A stretch of DNA of 64,000 nt. It comes from Metasolibacillus sp. Lineage in GTDB: Bacteria > Bacillota > Bacilli > Bacillales_A > Planococcaceae. Location of the stretch: contig NZ_JAMBIZ010000007.1 of NCBI RefSeq assembly GCF_025291715.1, positions 1 to 64,000 on the forward strand, in the 5' to 3' direction. This document shows, one piece after another, positions 25,843 through 35,409 of this stretch; the stretch's first letter is position 1, and the number at the start of each line of letters is the position of its first letter. The notes beneath the pieces are model-generated. The model did no database searches, was not told where the DNA came from, and saw only the letters and a list, made by a program, of their open reading frames with translations. The position numbers and the translations under genes were made by a program.

Positions 25843-28800
25843 TTATACAGGATGTAACCCTTGCGCTTTAATCGTTGTACGGCTAAAGCCTTCTTTTAAT
25901 TTTTCAACTTGTAAAACTGCTGGTATCGCTGCCTTTAGCTCTGCTACATGTGAAATGACTCCAACCATCCGTCCTGATTTTTGCAAATCAATTAACGTAT
26001 CAATGGCGCGCATTAAAGCTTCCTCATCAAGTGAACCAAAGCCTTCATCAATAAACATTGTATCGATTTGCACATTGCCTTGGAAGCTTTGGATAACATC
26101 TGCCATCCCTAATGCTAGACATAGAGAAGCATTGAACTTTTCCCCTCCTGATAATGATTTTACATCACGTGTTTGCCCTGTATAGCTATCATACACATCT
26201 AAGCTTAATCCACTTTGTCGGCCATGCGATTCTTGACGATTTGAACATACTAGCTGATATTGTCCATTCGATAAATGCTTCAAACGATGATTTGCTGCCT
26301 CCGTAATTTGCTCTAAATAACCAATTTGTACATAGCGCTCGAAGGAGATTTTTTTTGCATTTTGCCCACGCAATACATTGTATAACATGATAACCTCATT
26401 CGTTGTTTGTGTTAATGCATAAATTTCATCAGCTACTTGCAATAGCTTGTCTTTATAATCTAAACAAAGCTTTTGATAATGTTTCGAAGCATTCGCTGTT
26501 TTTAAAGCTTCTTCATACGCCTCTTTATATGTGAGTAATTGCTCTGTAGCTAATGTAATATCCGCCTTTTTGGCATCTGCTAATTGTGCTGTCTCTTGCT
26601 CGATAAAAACAGTTAAAGCATGTAACTCCTTCGCATAAGTCATATATTCCTGCTGTAATAATTGAATTTGCTGTTGTGTTCGACAACACTGAATAAATTC
26701 TTCCTCTGTCGCAAAGCCCAACGCCTCTCTTTTTTCATTAAACTGCGTCGTCACCGCTGCTAGCTTTTGCTGTAATTCTTCATAGTGTGCTGATGATAAC
26801 GTATGTTTCTCCGCTATTTTTATATGCTCAGCCTGTAGCTCATCATAATTTTGCTGTGCTTTATTCAATGCTCGCTTGAGCGTCTGCAATGCTTGCTGCT
26901 TGTGCTCTATTATTTCCTCTAACTGTGCCAAGTTCTTCATTGCTGACGGTACATGCAAGTGCTTTTGCTGTAATACTGTTTGCTGTTGAATGAAGTCATT
27001 TTTCAGCGTCTGATATTGCTGCTCGCTGTCTTTTTGAGTTTGTTCAAGCATACTAATCGTCAGCTGCCATTCCTTCAACTGTTGACGGTTAGCCGTTAAT
27101 TTTTGCGTTACTTGCTGGAATTGAGCTACTTCTGTCTTGTTTTGCTCATAGCACTCCTTATAAAAAAGCTCCTCGCTCTTTTCTACATCTAGCTGCTGAA
27201 GCTGTTCATATAGCTGTTCTTGCCCTTGAACAGTGAGGTTATACGCTGATGTTAATTGCATAAATTGCTGGTGAAGCTTATTCGCCTGCTCCTTTAATTG
27301 CTGAAGCTGTGGCTGCTCTATGAGCTCACTAGCATTGTCATTAATCGCTGGATGCTCTACACTGCCACAAACTGGGCAAGGCTCTCCAGCAACTAATTGC
27401 AATGCGAGTATATGCGCTTGGTTTGCAAGCCAGCGCTCCATTTTTTCATCATAGAGCATTTGTGCGTCATTATATTTTTGCCCTATATAAGAAAGCTGCT
27501 CTGTAAGCTGCTGCTCTGTTCTATTCATATCTGTAAGCTTTTCGAATAAAGCTACAACTTCCTTAAAACGTTGCTGTTGCTCTAATAATTTGGGTAGAGC
27601 AGCGACCTGCTCTTCTTGCTGTTCAATCACATATTGTTGCTCATTCAGTTGCAGCTTTAGCTTCTCCACTTGCCTATTATTTTTTTCTATCGTTTGCTGC
27701 TGACGCTCAAGCTCTTGTTGCTTTTTTTCCACCTCAGCTGTTAACAGCATGATTTCCTCATATAATGGTTTAATTTTCTCTAGCTGTAGCAGCTCTTGTT
27801 GATAAGCAATTCGTTCCTCTTCACGCTCTTTTTCTGCTTGCAATAGCTCATATGCTTGCTGCTGTGCTAGTTGCAATTGCTGCTGCTTCTCTAATAATAC
27901 AGTTAACTGTGTTGATTTCCTTGTTACTTCATCCTTCAGCTGTGTACACTGCTCAGCAATCGGTAATAGCTGCTGTGCTTTCATTGCAGCTTCATATTCT
28001 TTTTTCTTGCTTTCAAATATAGCCTCATCTGCTTTTTTATTTATAAGCTCTTGCTGCTTTTTTTCAAAAAACTCAATTCTTTCATTTAGACGCTGCCATT
28101 CTAGCACAGCTTTTTGCTGCTCCTCATGCTTGGCAAATGCTTGCTGATAGAGCTGCTCATCAGCAGCTGCCTTCATTTCATAATATTGCAGCTCAGACGC
28201 TAATGCTTCATCTATTTGATATAAATTGGCCTCCCCATTCAAGCGTTCAAAAAGCTGCGAATCGCGCTCTGGCAGTGCTCCTGCAAGCTGCTCAACATAG
28301 CTTTCACTGCGAGCAACAGCCATTTTTTGCAGACGTTCTGCCTCCTGTTTTTTTGTTTCAAGCTTTTTTGCAATTTCCCCATAGCGCTCCGTCTTAAAAA
28401 TTTTGCGCAAAATGGCCTCTTTATTATCCGATTGTGATGTTAATAGCTTACGAAACTCACCTTGTGGCAGCATAATAATTTGGCTAAATTGATCGTAGGA
28501 TAAACCGATGAGCTCCTCAATTTTTTTATTAATTTCCGTCACCTTTTGTCGCTCGACAGCAGGCTTTTCTGTACCATTCTCCTGTATGTGCATAAATTCA
28601 TAGGCTTCTCCACTCGCTGTTTTACGCCCTTTTTTAATATGTGCAAGCTGACGCTTTATTCGATATAGGTTACCACGTACTTCAAACACTAGCTCTACCG
28701 CTGTATGCACATCGTCCTCAGCAAAGTCGCTACGTATCGATTTATTTTCTTTACGATCTTGTCCACTAGCAACACCGTATAATGCAAAGGTAATACCATC

Positions 28801-28935
28801 AAAAATTGTCGTCTTCCCTGCACCTGTTTGCCCAGAAATGACGAATAAGCGATGCTTTTGTAGCTCTGTAAAATCGATGACCTCTTTTTTCTTAAAAGGA
28901 CCAAATGCTTGCAATGTTAAACGAATTGGTTTCAT
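25843..28935 (-). CDS. sbcC: Nuclease complex ATPase SbcC (Rad50-like)
   Basis: 1030 residues. N-terminal ATPase half with Walker A (GQTGAGKTTIFDGI) and QIIMLPQGEFRKLL; long coiled coils rich in Gln, Glu and Lys; zinc hook CPVC near the middle (GEPCPVCGSVEHPA); second coiled coil; C-terminal ABC signature SLSGGEKFNASL and Walker B MFIDEGFGSLDE. With SbcD it forms the Mre11/Rad50-like complex that cuts hairpins and DNA ends. Its ATG overlaps the sbcD stop by 4 nt (ATGA). Confidence 0.96.
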   Translation of the reverse strand: MKPIRLTLQAFGPFKKKEVIDFTELQKHRLFVISGQTGAGKTTIFDGITFALYGVASGQDRKENKSIRSDFAEDDVHTAVELVFEVRGNLYRIKRQLAHIKKGRKTASGEAYEFMHIQENGTEKPAVERQKVTEINKKIEELIGLSYDQFSQIIMLPQGEFRKLLTSQSDNKEAILRKIFKTERYGEIAKKLETKKQEAERLQKMAVARSESYVEQLAGALPERDSQLFERLNGEANLYQIDEALASELQYYEMKAAADEQLYQQAFAKHEEQQKAVLEWQRLNERIEFFEKKQQELINKKADEAIFESKKKEYEAAMKAQQLLPIAEQCTQLKDEVTRKSTQLTVLLEKQQQLQLAQQQAYELLQAEKEREEERIAYQQELLQLEKIKPLYEEIMLLTAEVEKKQQELERQQQTIEKNNRQVEKLKLQLNEQQYVIEQQEEQVAALPKLLEQQQRFKEVVALFEKLTDMNRTEQQLTEQLSYIGQKYNDAQMLYDEKMERWLANQAHILALQLVAGEPCPVCGSVEHPAINDNASELIEQPQLQQLKEQANKLHQQFMQLTSAYNLTVQGQEQLYEQLQQLDVEKSEELFYKECYEQNKTEVAQFQQVTQKLTANRQQLKEWQLTISMLEQTQKDSEQQYQTLKNDFIQQQTVLQQKHLHVPSAMKNLAQLEEIIEHKQQALQTLKRALNKAQQNYDELQAEHIKIAEKHTLSSAHYEELQQKLAAVTTQFNEKREALGFATEEEFIQCCRTQQQIQLLQQEYMTYAKELHALTVFIEQETAQLADAKKADITLATEQLLTYKEAYEEALKTANASKHYQKLCLDYKDKLLQVADEIYALTQTTNEVIMLYNVLRGQNAKKISFERYVQIGYLEQITEAANHRLKHLSNGQYQLVCSNRQESHGRQSGLSLDVYDSYTGQTRDVKSLSGGEKFNASLCLALGMADVIQSFQGNVQIDTMFIDEGFGSLDEEALMRAIDTLIDLQKSGRMVGVISHVAELKAAIPAVLQVEKLKEGFSRTTIKAQGLHPV

Positions 28936-30092
28936 TCCACCGTTTCCTCCTCGCGCTCTTCCTGTAACAGCTCCTGCAATGCCTCATCAAACAATTGAAG
29001 CGCATATTGCGAAGGTTCGTCTCCTGTCATTTCCTTCATAAAGCCTTGAAATAATGTGCGTTCATCCAATTGATCACGCATGATCACCTGTTCTTTCTCT
29101 CGTTCAACAACTATTGCCTTTCTCTCTACGTGCAATGCATTTTTATAAACGGTACGAATTTGCTCCATAGCCCCTATAACAGGAGTTATGTCTGTCAAAC
29201 GAATGAAAACATAGTCCTCACTTTTTTTATGCTGCAAAATCTCCTGTAATGTGCCTTCTACAATACGTAAATTACGACGTGGAATAAGCGGTTGTTTTGT
29301 CACCGTTACTATGCCATCAGCAGCTAAATCAATTATCAAAAAGCCTTTTTCATGTGCTGCTTCAGATATAGAATATTTAAGTGGTGAGCCCGCATAACGA
29401 ATCGTCTCATTCAACACATAGTGCGCCTGATGCAAATGCCCTAATGCTGTGTAGTGAAATGGAGCAAAATAATGTGCATCAACACATTCCGAGCCACCAA
29501 TTGCAAGCGGGCGCTCCGAGTCGCTCGTATTCTCTTGCTTTTCTCCATTCGGTGTCACAAAGGCATGAGCAATCGCCACATGACGTGCATTAGCATCTAA
29601 AGTTGGTGTAATTTGTTCAATTGTTTTTTTCATTGCATCATCGTATGTAAGTATTGTGCTCTCTTGTAACACGGCCTTTACTGTTGCAGGCTCAGCAAAC
29701 GGAATGAGATGAAAATGAACTTCACCATGCTCATCATTTAACACGACAGGTCTCCGGTGCTCACTAAAATCGCCAGCAATATGTAATCCAGCTTGCTCCA
29801 TTAATTGCTGCCCAAATCTTAGACGCGTTGGACTATCATGATTTCCTGCGATAGCTAGCACAGGGATTTTTCGTTGCAACGTAATTTTATTCAATATATC
29901 ATCTAATAAATCGACCGCCTCTACTGGTGGAATTGCTCGATCATACAAATCACCTGCAATAATCACGACATCTGGCTGTTCTTCGTCAATTGCTGCAATA
30001 AACTGCTCCAATATAAAGCGCTGATCCTCTGTCATATGAACGCCTTGAACAAGCTTTCCTAAATGCCAATCGGCTGTATGGAAAATTTTCAC
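28932..30092 (-). CDS. sbcD: Exonuclease SbcD (Mre11-like)
   Basis: 386 residues. Calcineurin-like phosphoesterase motifs in order: HTADWHLGK, IIAGDLYDR, AGNHDSP, then the conserved late His pairs (VAIAHAFV, ALGHLHQ). The C-terminal part (about 270-380) is the SbcD cap. GTG 30092 (MKIFHTADWHLGK) fits the SD AAGGTGG and the family N-terminus better than the GTG three codons upstream. First gene of sbcD-sbcC. Confidence 0.95.
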   Translation of the reverse strand: MKIFHTADWHLGKLVQGVHMTEDQRFILEQFIAAIDEEQPDVVIIAGDLYDRAIPPVEAVDLLDDILNKITLQRKIPVLAIAGNHDSPTRLRFGQQLMEQAGLHIAGDFSEHRRPVVLNDEHGEVHFHLIPFAEPATVKAVLQESTILTYDDAMKKTIEQITPTLDANARHVAIAHAFVTPNGEKQENTSDSERPLAIGGSECVDAHYFAPFHYTALGHLHQAHYVLNETIRYAGSPLKYSISEAAHEKGFLIIDLAADGIVTVTKQPLIPRRNLRIVEGTLQEILQHKKSEDYVFIRLTDITPVIGAMEQIRTVYKNALHVERKAIVVEREKEQVIMRDQLDERTLFQGFMKEMTGDEPSQYALQLFDEALQELLQEEREEETVE

Positions 30093-30319
30093 TATTACCA
30101 CCTTCTTTATAGTTAATTTCTGCTTTAAATATTAGCTGTCTCAAAGTAATAGTACCATCAAATTATACCTTAGTATAATGACATCCATTAAAGAATATTT
30201 ACATGTTTCTAGCTGATTAACATTAAGCTTTTTAAATTTAGTAATGTTAAAATAATCTAATTCAGCTATAGTTATATGTAATAGATTCTATATTTTGTTA
30301 TTTAAGAGGGTGTGTTTAA

Positions 30320-30538
30320 ATTATTACTTTTTGGCTATTAACACTATTCACTGTGATTTTCTTACACTACCAGTTTAACTTCGGAAAAGAAGGTAAAACT
30401 AAACAAGCATTCGCACTGGCTATTATTTATACTATGATTTCATTTTGTTTTGCTGATAATAAACTTCTTTTTATAGCTTTAATGTATGTAATTATAGCTA
30501 TGTGGATTATTACTTTTGTATCCATCTTCAAAAAATAA
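30320..30538 (+). CDS. Small three-helix membrane protein, probable ATT start
   Basis: 72 residues if started at ATT 30320. Hydrophobic segments lie at about 2-17 (ITFWLLTLFTVIFLHY), 28-42 and 47-66, with the charged loop FGKEGKTKQ between. An in-frame TAA at 30317 blocks any upstream start. The only conventional codon, GTG 30353, lacks an SD and cuts the first helix in half. ATT 30320 lies 7 nt after the SD-like AAGAGGGTG. The family is not recognised. Either the start is AUU or the protein is the shorter 61-residue form. Confidence 0.5.
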   Translation: MITFWLLTLFTVIFLHYQFNFGKEGKTKQAFALAIIYTMISFCFADNKLLFIALMYVIIAMWIITFVSIFKK

Positions 30539-30601
30539 TAAGTTGAAATCTTAAGGATTTTATGGTAAAATATTGTTATTATGTTATTTGAAGGTGAAAT
30601 T

Positions 30602-30739
30602 ATGAAGAAAATTATTGCTTCAGTTTTTTGTGCCGCTGTATTACTTATAGGATCAACTGGTGCTTTTGCTGGGGAAGTTAATCCTTATTACGGAGCAATA
30701 CATTGTGGCAAGAGTGCTGGTCCTTGTCCATTTGCATAA
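30602..30739 (+). CDS. 45-residue secreted peptide with two cysteines
   Basis: ATG with SD GAAGGTGA. A classical signal peptide MKKIIASVFCAAVLLIGSTG ends in AFA (residues 21-23), giving a mature peptide of about 22 residues with Cys35 and Cys42 in a Gly/Pro-rich tail (HCGKSAGPCPFA). A terminator follows 33 nt after the stop. It could be a small extracellular signal, a toxin-like peptide or a cell-wall peptide. No processing, export or immunity gene lies beside it, so no function is claimed. Confidence 0.72.
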   Translation: MKKIIASVFCAAVLLIGSTGAFAGEVNPYYGAIHCGKSAGPCPFA

Positions 30740-30772
30740 TTTTAAAAGATAAAAGTTTATAGTAAGTGTATT

Positions 30773-30814
30773 AAAAAGCCACGAATCCTGATTTAACAGT
30801 GTTTGTGGCTTTTT
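30773..30814 (+). terminator. Terminator of the secreted peptide gene
   Basis: 10-bp stem AAAAAGCCAC / GTGGCTTTTT with T-run. Confidence 0.85.
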
Positions 30815-30842
30815 CTATGGAGATTATTTATACAGTTTGCAT

Positions 30843-30878
30843 AAAAAGAAAAACTGCAAGGAATCGAGCTCCCTACAG
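30843..30878 (-). terminator. Terminator of the peptide importer operon
   Basis: Minus-strand RNA folds CTGTAGGGA / TCCTTGCAG (two G-U pairs), followed by TTTTTCTTTTT. Confidence 0.7.
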
Positions 30879-30887
30879 CTTGTCTTT

Positions 30888-31901
30888 TTAGTAATTCGGT
30901 TGCATTTTACCGTTCGTGATATCTTCCATGTAATGACACGCAGCTTGATGTCCTTCTTTCATCAAATTAGATGTGCGCAATAGCGGCTCCTCAGTACGAC
31001 ATTTATCTGTCGCAAATGGGCAACGTGTATGGAAGCGACAACCATTTGGTGGATCGATTGGTGAAGGGACATCACCTTTTAAAATAATACGCTCTTTTTT
31101 CGCATCTGGATCTGGCACAGGAATCGCCGATAATAATGCTTTCGTATATGGGTGCTGTGGATTTTCAAATAAGCTAACCTTATCCGCAATCTCCACAATT
31201 TTCCCTAAGTACATTACGATAATGCGATCTGAAATATGACGTACTACACCTAAATCATGAGAAATAAATAAATATGTTAAACCATATTCATTTTGTAATT
31301 CCTCTAATAAATTTAATACTTGTGCTTGAATTGATACGTCGAGTGCAGATACAGCTTCATCACAAATAATCAGCTTTGGATTTACAGAAAGAGCACGTGC
31401 AATACCGATACGTTGACGTTGACCTCCTGAAAACTCATGTGGATAACGGTCTGCCTGATATGGACGTAAGCCTACTGTTTCCAATAACTCCTCGATACGT
31501 GCACGACGCTGATTCGGCGGTAAAACATTTTGAATTTGCATCGCCTCATTCAATACAGCTGCTACTGTTTGGCGCGGATTGATTGAAGCGTAAGGGTCCT
31601 GGAAAATGATTTGTAAATCTTTACGGAACTTACGCATTTCTTTTTTCGAAATTTTAGTCAAATCAGTACCTTGGAACTCTACAACGCCCTCCGTTGGCTC
31701 CTCTAATCGTAAAATAGCACGTCCAGTTGTTGATTTCCCACAGCCTGATTCTCCTACGATACTTACAGTTTCACCTTCGTAAATCGTGAATGTCACGCCA
31801 TCTAACGCTTTTACATGATTTACTGTACGTCCAAGAAATCCACCTTTAATCGGAAAATACTGCTTTAACCCCTCAACCTTTAACAGTTCTTTTTTCGCCA
31901 T
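30888..31901 (-). CDS. Peptide ABC importer, ATP-binding subunit (OppF/DppF type)
   Basis: 337 residues. Walker A GESGCGKST, Q-loop IIFQDPYASINPR, signature FSGGQRQRIGIARAL, Walker B LIICDEAVSALD, and the C-terminal oligopeptide/dipeptide extension with a Cys-rich [4Fe-4S]-type cluster (CRFHTRCPFATDKC). It forms the ATPase pair with the OppD-type protein encoded just upstream (29-nt overlap). Last gene of a four-gene membrane/ATPase operon. Confidence 0.94.
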   Translation of the reverse strand: MAKKELLKVEGLKQYFPIKGGFLGRTVNHVKALDGVTFTIYEGETVSIVGESGCGKSTTGRAILRLEEPTEGVVEFQGTDLTKISKKEMRKFRKDLQIIFQDPYASINPRQTVAAVLNEAMQIQNVLPPNQRRARIEELLETVGLRPYQADRYPHEFSGGQRQRIGIARALSVNPKLIICDEAVSALDVSIQAQVLNLLEELQNEYGLTYLFISHDLGVVRHISDRIIVMYLGKIVEIADKVSLFENPQHPYTKALLSAIPVPDPDAKKERIILKGDVPSPIDPPNGCRFHTRCPFATDKCRTEEPLLRTSNLMKEGHQAACHYMEDITNGKMQPNY

Positions 31902-32907
31902 ATAGCGTCACCTCCGAATCGCCGTCCCACTCATCTGAATACATCCAGCAACGAATTTGCTCATTTGCTCCGATAGTTTCAAGAGTTGGTGGCTTACTAT
32001 GACAGCCTTGCGTAGCTACTGGGCAACGCGGTGCAAAACGACAACCTACAGGCATTTCATGTGGGCTAGGAACCATCCCTTTAATCGGAATTAGCTGTTC
32101 TTGGTCCACATCATGACGAGGCAATGAATTTAATAGTCCTAATGTATATGGATGCTTTGGATTTTTAAAGAGTGAACGTACATCTGAATACTCTACTACT
32201 TGACCTGCATACATAACCGCAACATAATCACATGTTTCTGCAACAACGCCTAAATCATGTGTAATCATAATAACAGACATACCTAAACGATCTTGCAAAT
32301 CACGAATCAGCTCTAAAATTTGCGCTTGAATTGTTACGTCAAGTGCTGTTGTTGGCTCGTCCGCGATTAAAATTTCTGGATCACACGCAAGTGCCATTGC
32401 GATCATTACACGTTGACGCATCCCTCCTGAAAGCTCATGCGGGTACTGTTTGACACGCTTTTCCGGAGAAGGGATACCTACTAGCTTTAACATTTCTACA
32501 GATTGCTTTAGCGCCTCTTGCTTTGAAATCTTTTTATGAATAATCAGCGTTTCACTAATTTGCTGACCTACCGTATAAACAGGATTTAACGATGTCATCG
32601 GCTCCTGGAAAATCATTGAAATTTGATTCCCACGAATATCGCGCATCTGTTTATCTGTTAATTTTAGTAAATCCTTTCCTTTGAAAAGAATTTCACCTTC
32701 TCGTACCTTCCCGTTTTTGGCAAGAAGACGAAGGATAGATAAGGAAGTAATACTTTTACCTGACCCTGACTCCCCTACAATACCAATCGTTTTTCCTTTT
32801 GGTACAACAAAGCTTACACCATCAACTGCACGTACCTCTCCACCATCGGTACTAAAGACTGTTTGCAAGTTATTCACTTCTAAAATATTGTCTAATTGTT
32901 GTGTCAC
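31873..32907 (-). CDS. Peptide ABC importer, ATP-binding subunit (OppD/DppD type)
   Basis: 344 residues. Walker A GESGSGKSI, Q-loop MIFQEPMTSLNPVYTVG, signature LSGGMRQRVMIAMAL, Walker B LIADEPTTALD, and the oligo_HPY C-terminus (CRFAPRCPVATQGC). The GTG start follows SD GAGGTGA. Its end overlaps the start of the OppF-type gene, so the two ATPases are made together. Confidence 0.94.
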   Translation of the reverse strand: MTQQLDNILEVNNLQTVFSTDGGEVRAVDGVSFVVPKGKTIGIVGESGSGKSITSLSILRLLAKNGKVREGEILFKGKDLLKLTDKQMRDIRGNQISMIFQEPMTSLNPVYTVGQQISETLIIHKKISKQEALKQSVEMLKLVGIPSPEKRVKQYPHELSGGMRQRVMIAMALACDPEILIADEPTTALDVTIQAQILELIRDLQDRLGMSVIMITHDLGVVAETCDYVAVMYAGQVVEYSDVRSLFKNPKHPYTLGLLNSLPRHDVDQEQLIPIKGMVPSPHEMPVGCRFAPRCPVATQGCHSKPPTLETIGANEQIRCWMYSDEWDGDSEVTLYGEKRTVKG

Positions 32908-32933
32908 AATGATTCACCTCATTTCACTTTCAA

Positions 32934-33899
32934 CTAATTCAAGTCAATTCGTTTATTTAATAATTTGTATGAAACATCTACGAGTAAGTTTACAAGTACG
33001 AAAATTACTGATATGACGAGTACCGTTCCTTGTACAATTGGGAAGTCCCGTTGCCTAATCGCATCAATTGTTAAACGCCCCATACCGTTAATTGCAAAAA
33101 TCGTTTCTGTTAATACTGCTCCACCTAAGAAACCACCAAATTCAAGACCAATTACTGTTACAACAGGAATTAAAGCGTTTTTAAGTGCGTGACGGTAAAT
33201 AACGATACGTTCTGAAACCCCTTTTGCACGAGCTGTACGAATATAATCCTGCCCAATAACTTCAAGCATCGAGGAACGTGTCATACGTGCGATAATCGCT
33301 GCCCCACCTGTACCTAATGTAATAACTGGTAGCACCATCTGTCGCCATGATTCTCCCCAACCAGATGGCCGCATTTGCACAATGTTAAATAGCCATTCAG
33401 GCATGTCCGTACCAAAAGGTAAGTTTCCTAGTGCGAACCATTGAATTAATACTAAGCCGAGCCAAAAGTTTGGCATCGATAAGCCAAATAACGCGATAAT
33501 CATTATGAAAATATCCGTTAAAGTGTAATGACGTACAGCGGAAATAATACCTGCGATTAAGCCGATAAATACCGCTACAATTGTTGAGTATATTGCTAAT
33601 TCAACCGTAATCCAAAAACGTGCCGAAATTTCATCCATTACAGGTCGCCCTGTGCGCACAGAATTTCCTAAGTCACCCTTTACTGCACTTGTAATAAAGC
33701 GTCCATACTGTACATATGCAGGGTCGTTTAACCCTAATTTTTCACGTAAGTTTTCAATTGTTTGCTCTGAAGCACCTTCACCAGCCATTACGCGTGCAGG
33801 ATCTCCAGGAATAAGGAACATCAATGAAAATACTAAAATCGATACCCCAATTAATACTGGAATCGTTTGTAACAAACGACGAATAATATATTTTGTCAT
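32934..33899 (-). CDS. Peptide ABC importer, permease (OppB/DppB type)
   Basis: 321 residues. Opening MTKYIIRRLLQTIPVLIGVS, then FLIPGDPARVMAGEGAS, is diagnostic of the DppB/GsiC permeases. Six membrane helices, with the EAA-type coupling loop DYIRTARAKGVSERIVIYRHALKNA (cut here to key residues R-AKG----I-RHAL-N). It forms the translocation pore with the next subunit. SD AAAGGAGGGG. Confidence 0.94.
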   Translation of the reverse strand: MTKYIIRRLLQTIPVLIGVSILVFSLMFLIPGDPARVMAGEGASEQTIENLREKLGLNDPAYVQYGRFITSAVKGDLGNSVRTGRPVMDEISARFWITVELAIYSTIVAVFIGLIAGIISAVRHYTLTDIFIMIIALFGLSMPNFWLGLVLIQWFALGNLPFGTDMPEWLFNIVQMRPSGWGESWRQMVLPVITLGTGGAAIIARMTRSSMLEVIGQDYIRTARAKGVSERIVIYRHALKNALIPVVTVIGLEFGGFLGGAVLTETIFAINGMGRLTIDAIRQRDFPIVQGTVLVISVIFVLVNLLVDVSYKLLNKRIDLN

Positions 33900-33912
33900 A
33901 GCTGCCCCTCCT

Positions 33913-34803
33913 TTATTGCTTCATTTTTGGATCTAGTGCATCACGTAGACCATCTCCGAATATATTAAATGCTAATACAACAATAATAATCATCATTCCT
34001 GGGAACATTACCATATGGCTTGCATTATGCATATAAGTACGTCCATCGTTTAACATTGCACCCCATTCTGGAGCTGGCGGTTGTGCACCTAGACCTAAGA
34101 AAGCTAAGCCAGAGGCAGTTAAAATAGCTGTTGCAATACGCATCGTTGCTTGAACGATAATCGGTGACATAATATTCGGTAAAATATGTAGGAAAATAAT
34201 ACGTCCATCACTCGCACCGAGCGCCTTCACAGCATCAATATATTCCAATTTTTTCACCTGTAGCGTAGACCCTCGAACAATTCGAGCAAATGCTGGTACA
34301 GAGAAAATACCTACCGCAATAATTACATTTGTTAAACTACCACCCAATACAGATACGATAGCTAATGCTAATAAAATACCTGGGAAAGCTAATAAAACAT
34401 CCATAATACGCATTGTGATCGTATCAACCATGCCACCGTAGTAGCCTGCTACAATTCCTAATACGACACCCGCAACGCCTCCAATAAATACGGATAAAAA
34501 TCCAACTTTCAATGTTAGCTGTGTACCGAAAATGATACGAGTAAAAATATCTCGTCCGAAGTTATCTGTTCCAAACCAGTGCTCTTTTGAAGGTGGTTGG
34601 AGTTTATTTATTAAATCTTGTGCATTCGGATCTGTTTTCATAAATAGCGGACCGATTATGCCAACTATTATGATGAACAAAATAATTAAGCCTCCGACTA
34701 CTGCGGCTTTATTTTTCAGCAATCTTTTTGAGAAGGTTTTAAAAGCTTCTACTCGTGGATTACTTCTTGCTTGCGTTTGTACCTTTTCAGTTTGCACGCT
34801 CAT
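33913..34803 (-). CDS. Peptide ABC importer, permease (OppC/DppC type)
   Basis: 296 residues. The N-terminal cytoplasmic segment (MSVQTEKVQTQARSNPR) is followed by six helices, with FGTDNFGRDIFTRIIFGTQL and the EAA loop (LEYIDAVKALGASDGRIIFLH) of the DppC/GsiD family. ATG 34803 follows SD GAAAGGATGG; the longer reading begins within it. First gene of the minus-strand operon, divergent from the binding-protein gene. Confidence 0.94.
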   Translation of the reverse strand: MSVQTEKVQTQARSNPRVEAFKTFSKRLLKNKAAVVGGLIILFIIIVGIIGPLFMKTDPNAQDLINKLQPPSKEHWFGTDNFGRDIFTRIIFGTQLTLKVGFLSVFIGGVAGVVLGIVAGYYGGMVDTITMRIMDVLLAFPGILLALAIVSVLGGSLTNVIIAVGIFSVPAFARIVRGSTLQVKKLEYIDAVKALGASDGRIIFLHILPNIMSPIIVQATMRIATAILTASGLAFLGLGAQPPAPEWGAMLNDGRTYMHNASHMVMFPGMMIIIVVLAFNIFGDGLRDALDPKMKQ

Positions 34804-35409
34804 TGTGACCATCCTTTCATTAATCGAATTTTTCAGATAATTTTTTACCCTTGTGCCTTTGTTAACCTTTTTGCAAATTACCCCTCAAATTTATTTATGC
34901 AAACCTGTAACATCGGCAAAATCTTTTCTTCATCCTGCTACCTCTATTGCCGATGATTTAAAATATTTGCTGTCGATGATGCCCTACTTTCGTACTAAAA
35001 AAATAGTTAATACAAAAAATGTAGGCAATCACACTATTTTCGTACAAGAAGGAATATTGCTGAATCAAGATAAAGATTACATTAGTATGAATAACAGTAT
35101 AGCTATGAATATAGCGTTTTTTCAATAGTTTTTTGATTGTTCTAAAATATAATATTACTTTTTGGCGAATAATTTCTTTTCTAAAGTCTATTGTGTTTTG
35201 TTGTCGAAACCTGTAAAAATGTATGTTTTGAAAAGGTTTACTCTTTCATCTATTTTATAGTATTAACTTTTTATAAACAACGTAATTAAAAGAAAAATCT
35301 CTATTTTTAAACAATTTATTGCCTGCTTAGAGGGAGGTATGGTATATTCTAACCAGATGTTACAACCTTGTAATATTCTAGAATAATTTTTCCAAGGGGG
35401 ATTTTCCGT
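34804..35409. other. 606-bp divergent intergenic region of the peptide importer
   Basis: It holds the regulatory region for the permease operon (minus) and the binding protein (plus). An open frame in its middle (about 34965-35128, ending FFQ-TAG) has protein-like composition but no SD or start codon in a usable position. It may be a gene remnant. Palindromes near the right end are listed separately. No RNA gene seen. Confidence 0.5.
35360..35385 (+). promoter_or_regulatory. Two adjacent palindromes before the binding-protein gene
   Basis: TTACAA-CC-TTGTAA (35360-35373) directly followed by the perfect 12-bp palindrome TATTCTAGAATA (35374-35385), 10 nt before the SD AAGGGGG. The second resembles half of the CodY box (AATTTTCWGAAAATT) with one extra base. 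Operator function is inferred. Confidence 0.45.

Noticed and set aside
34853..35128. 91-codon open frame in the importer intergenic region
   Set aside because: Its second half looks protein-like but it has no SD and no clear homology. Kept only as a possible remnant.
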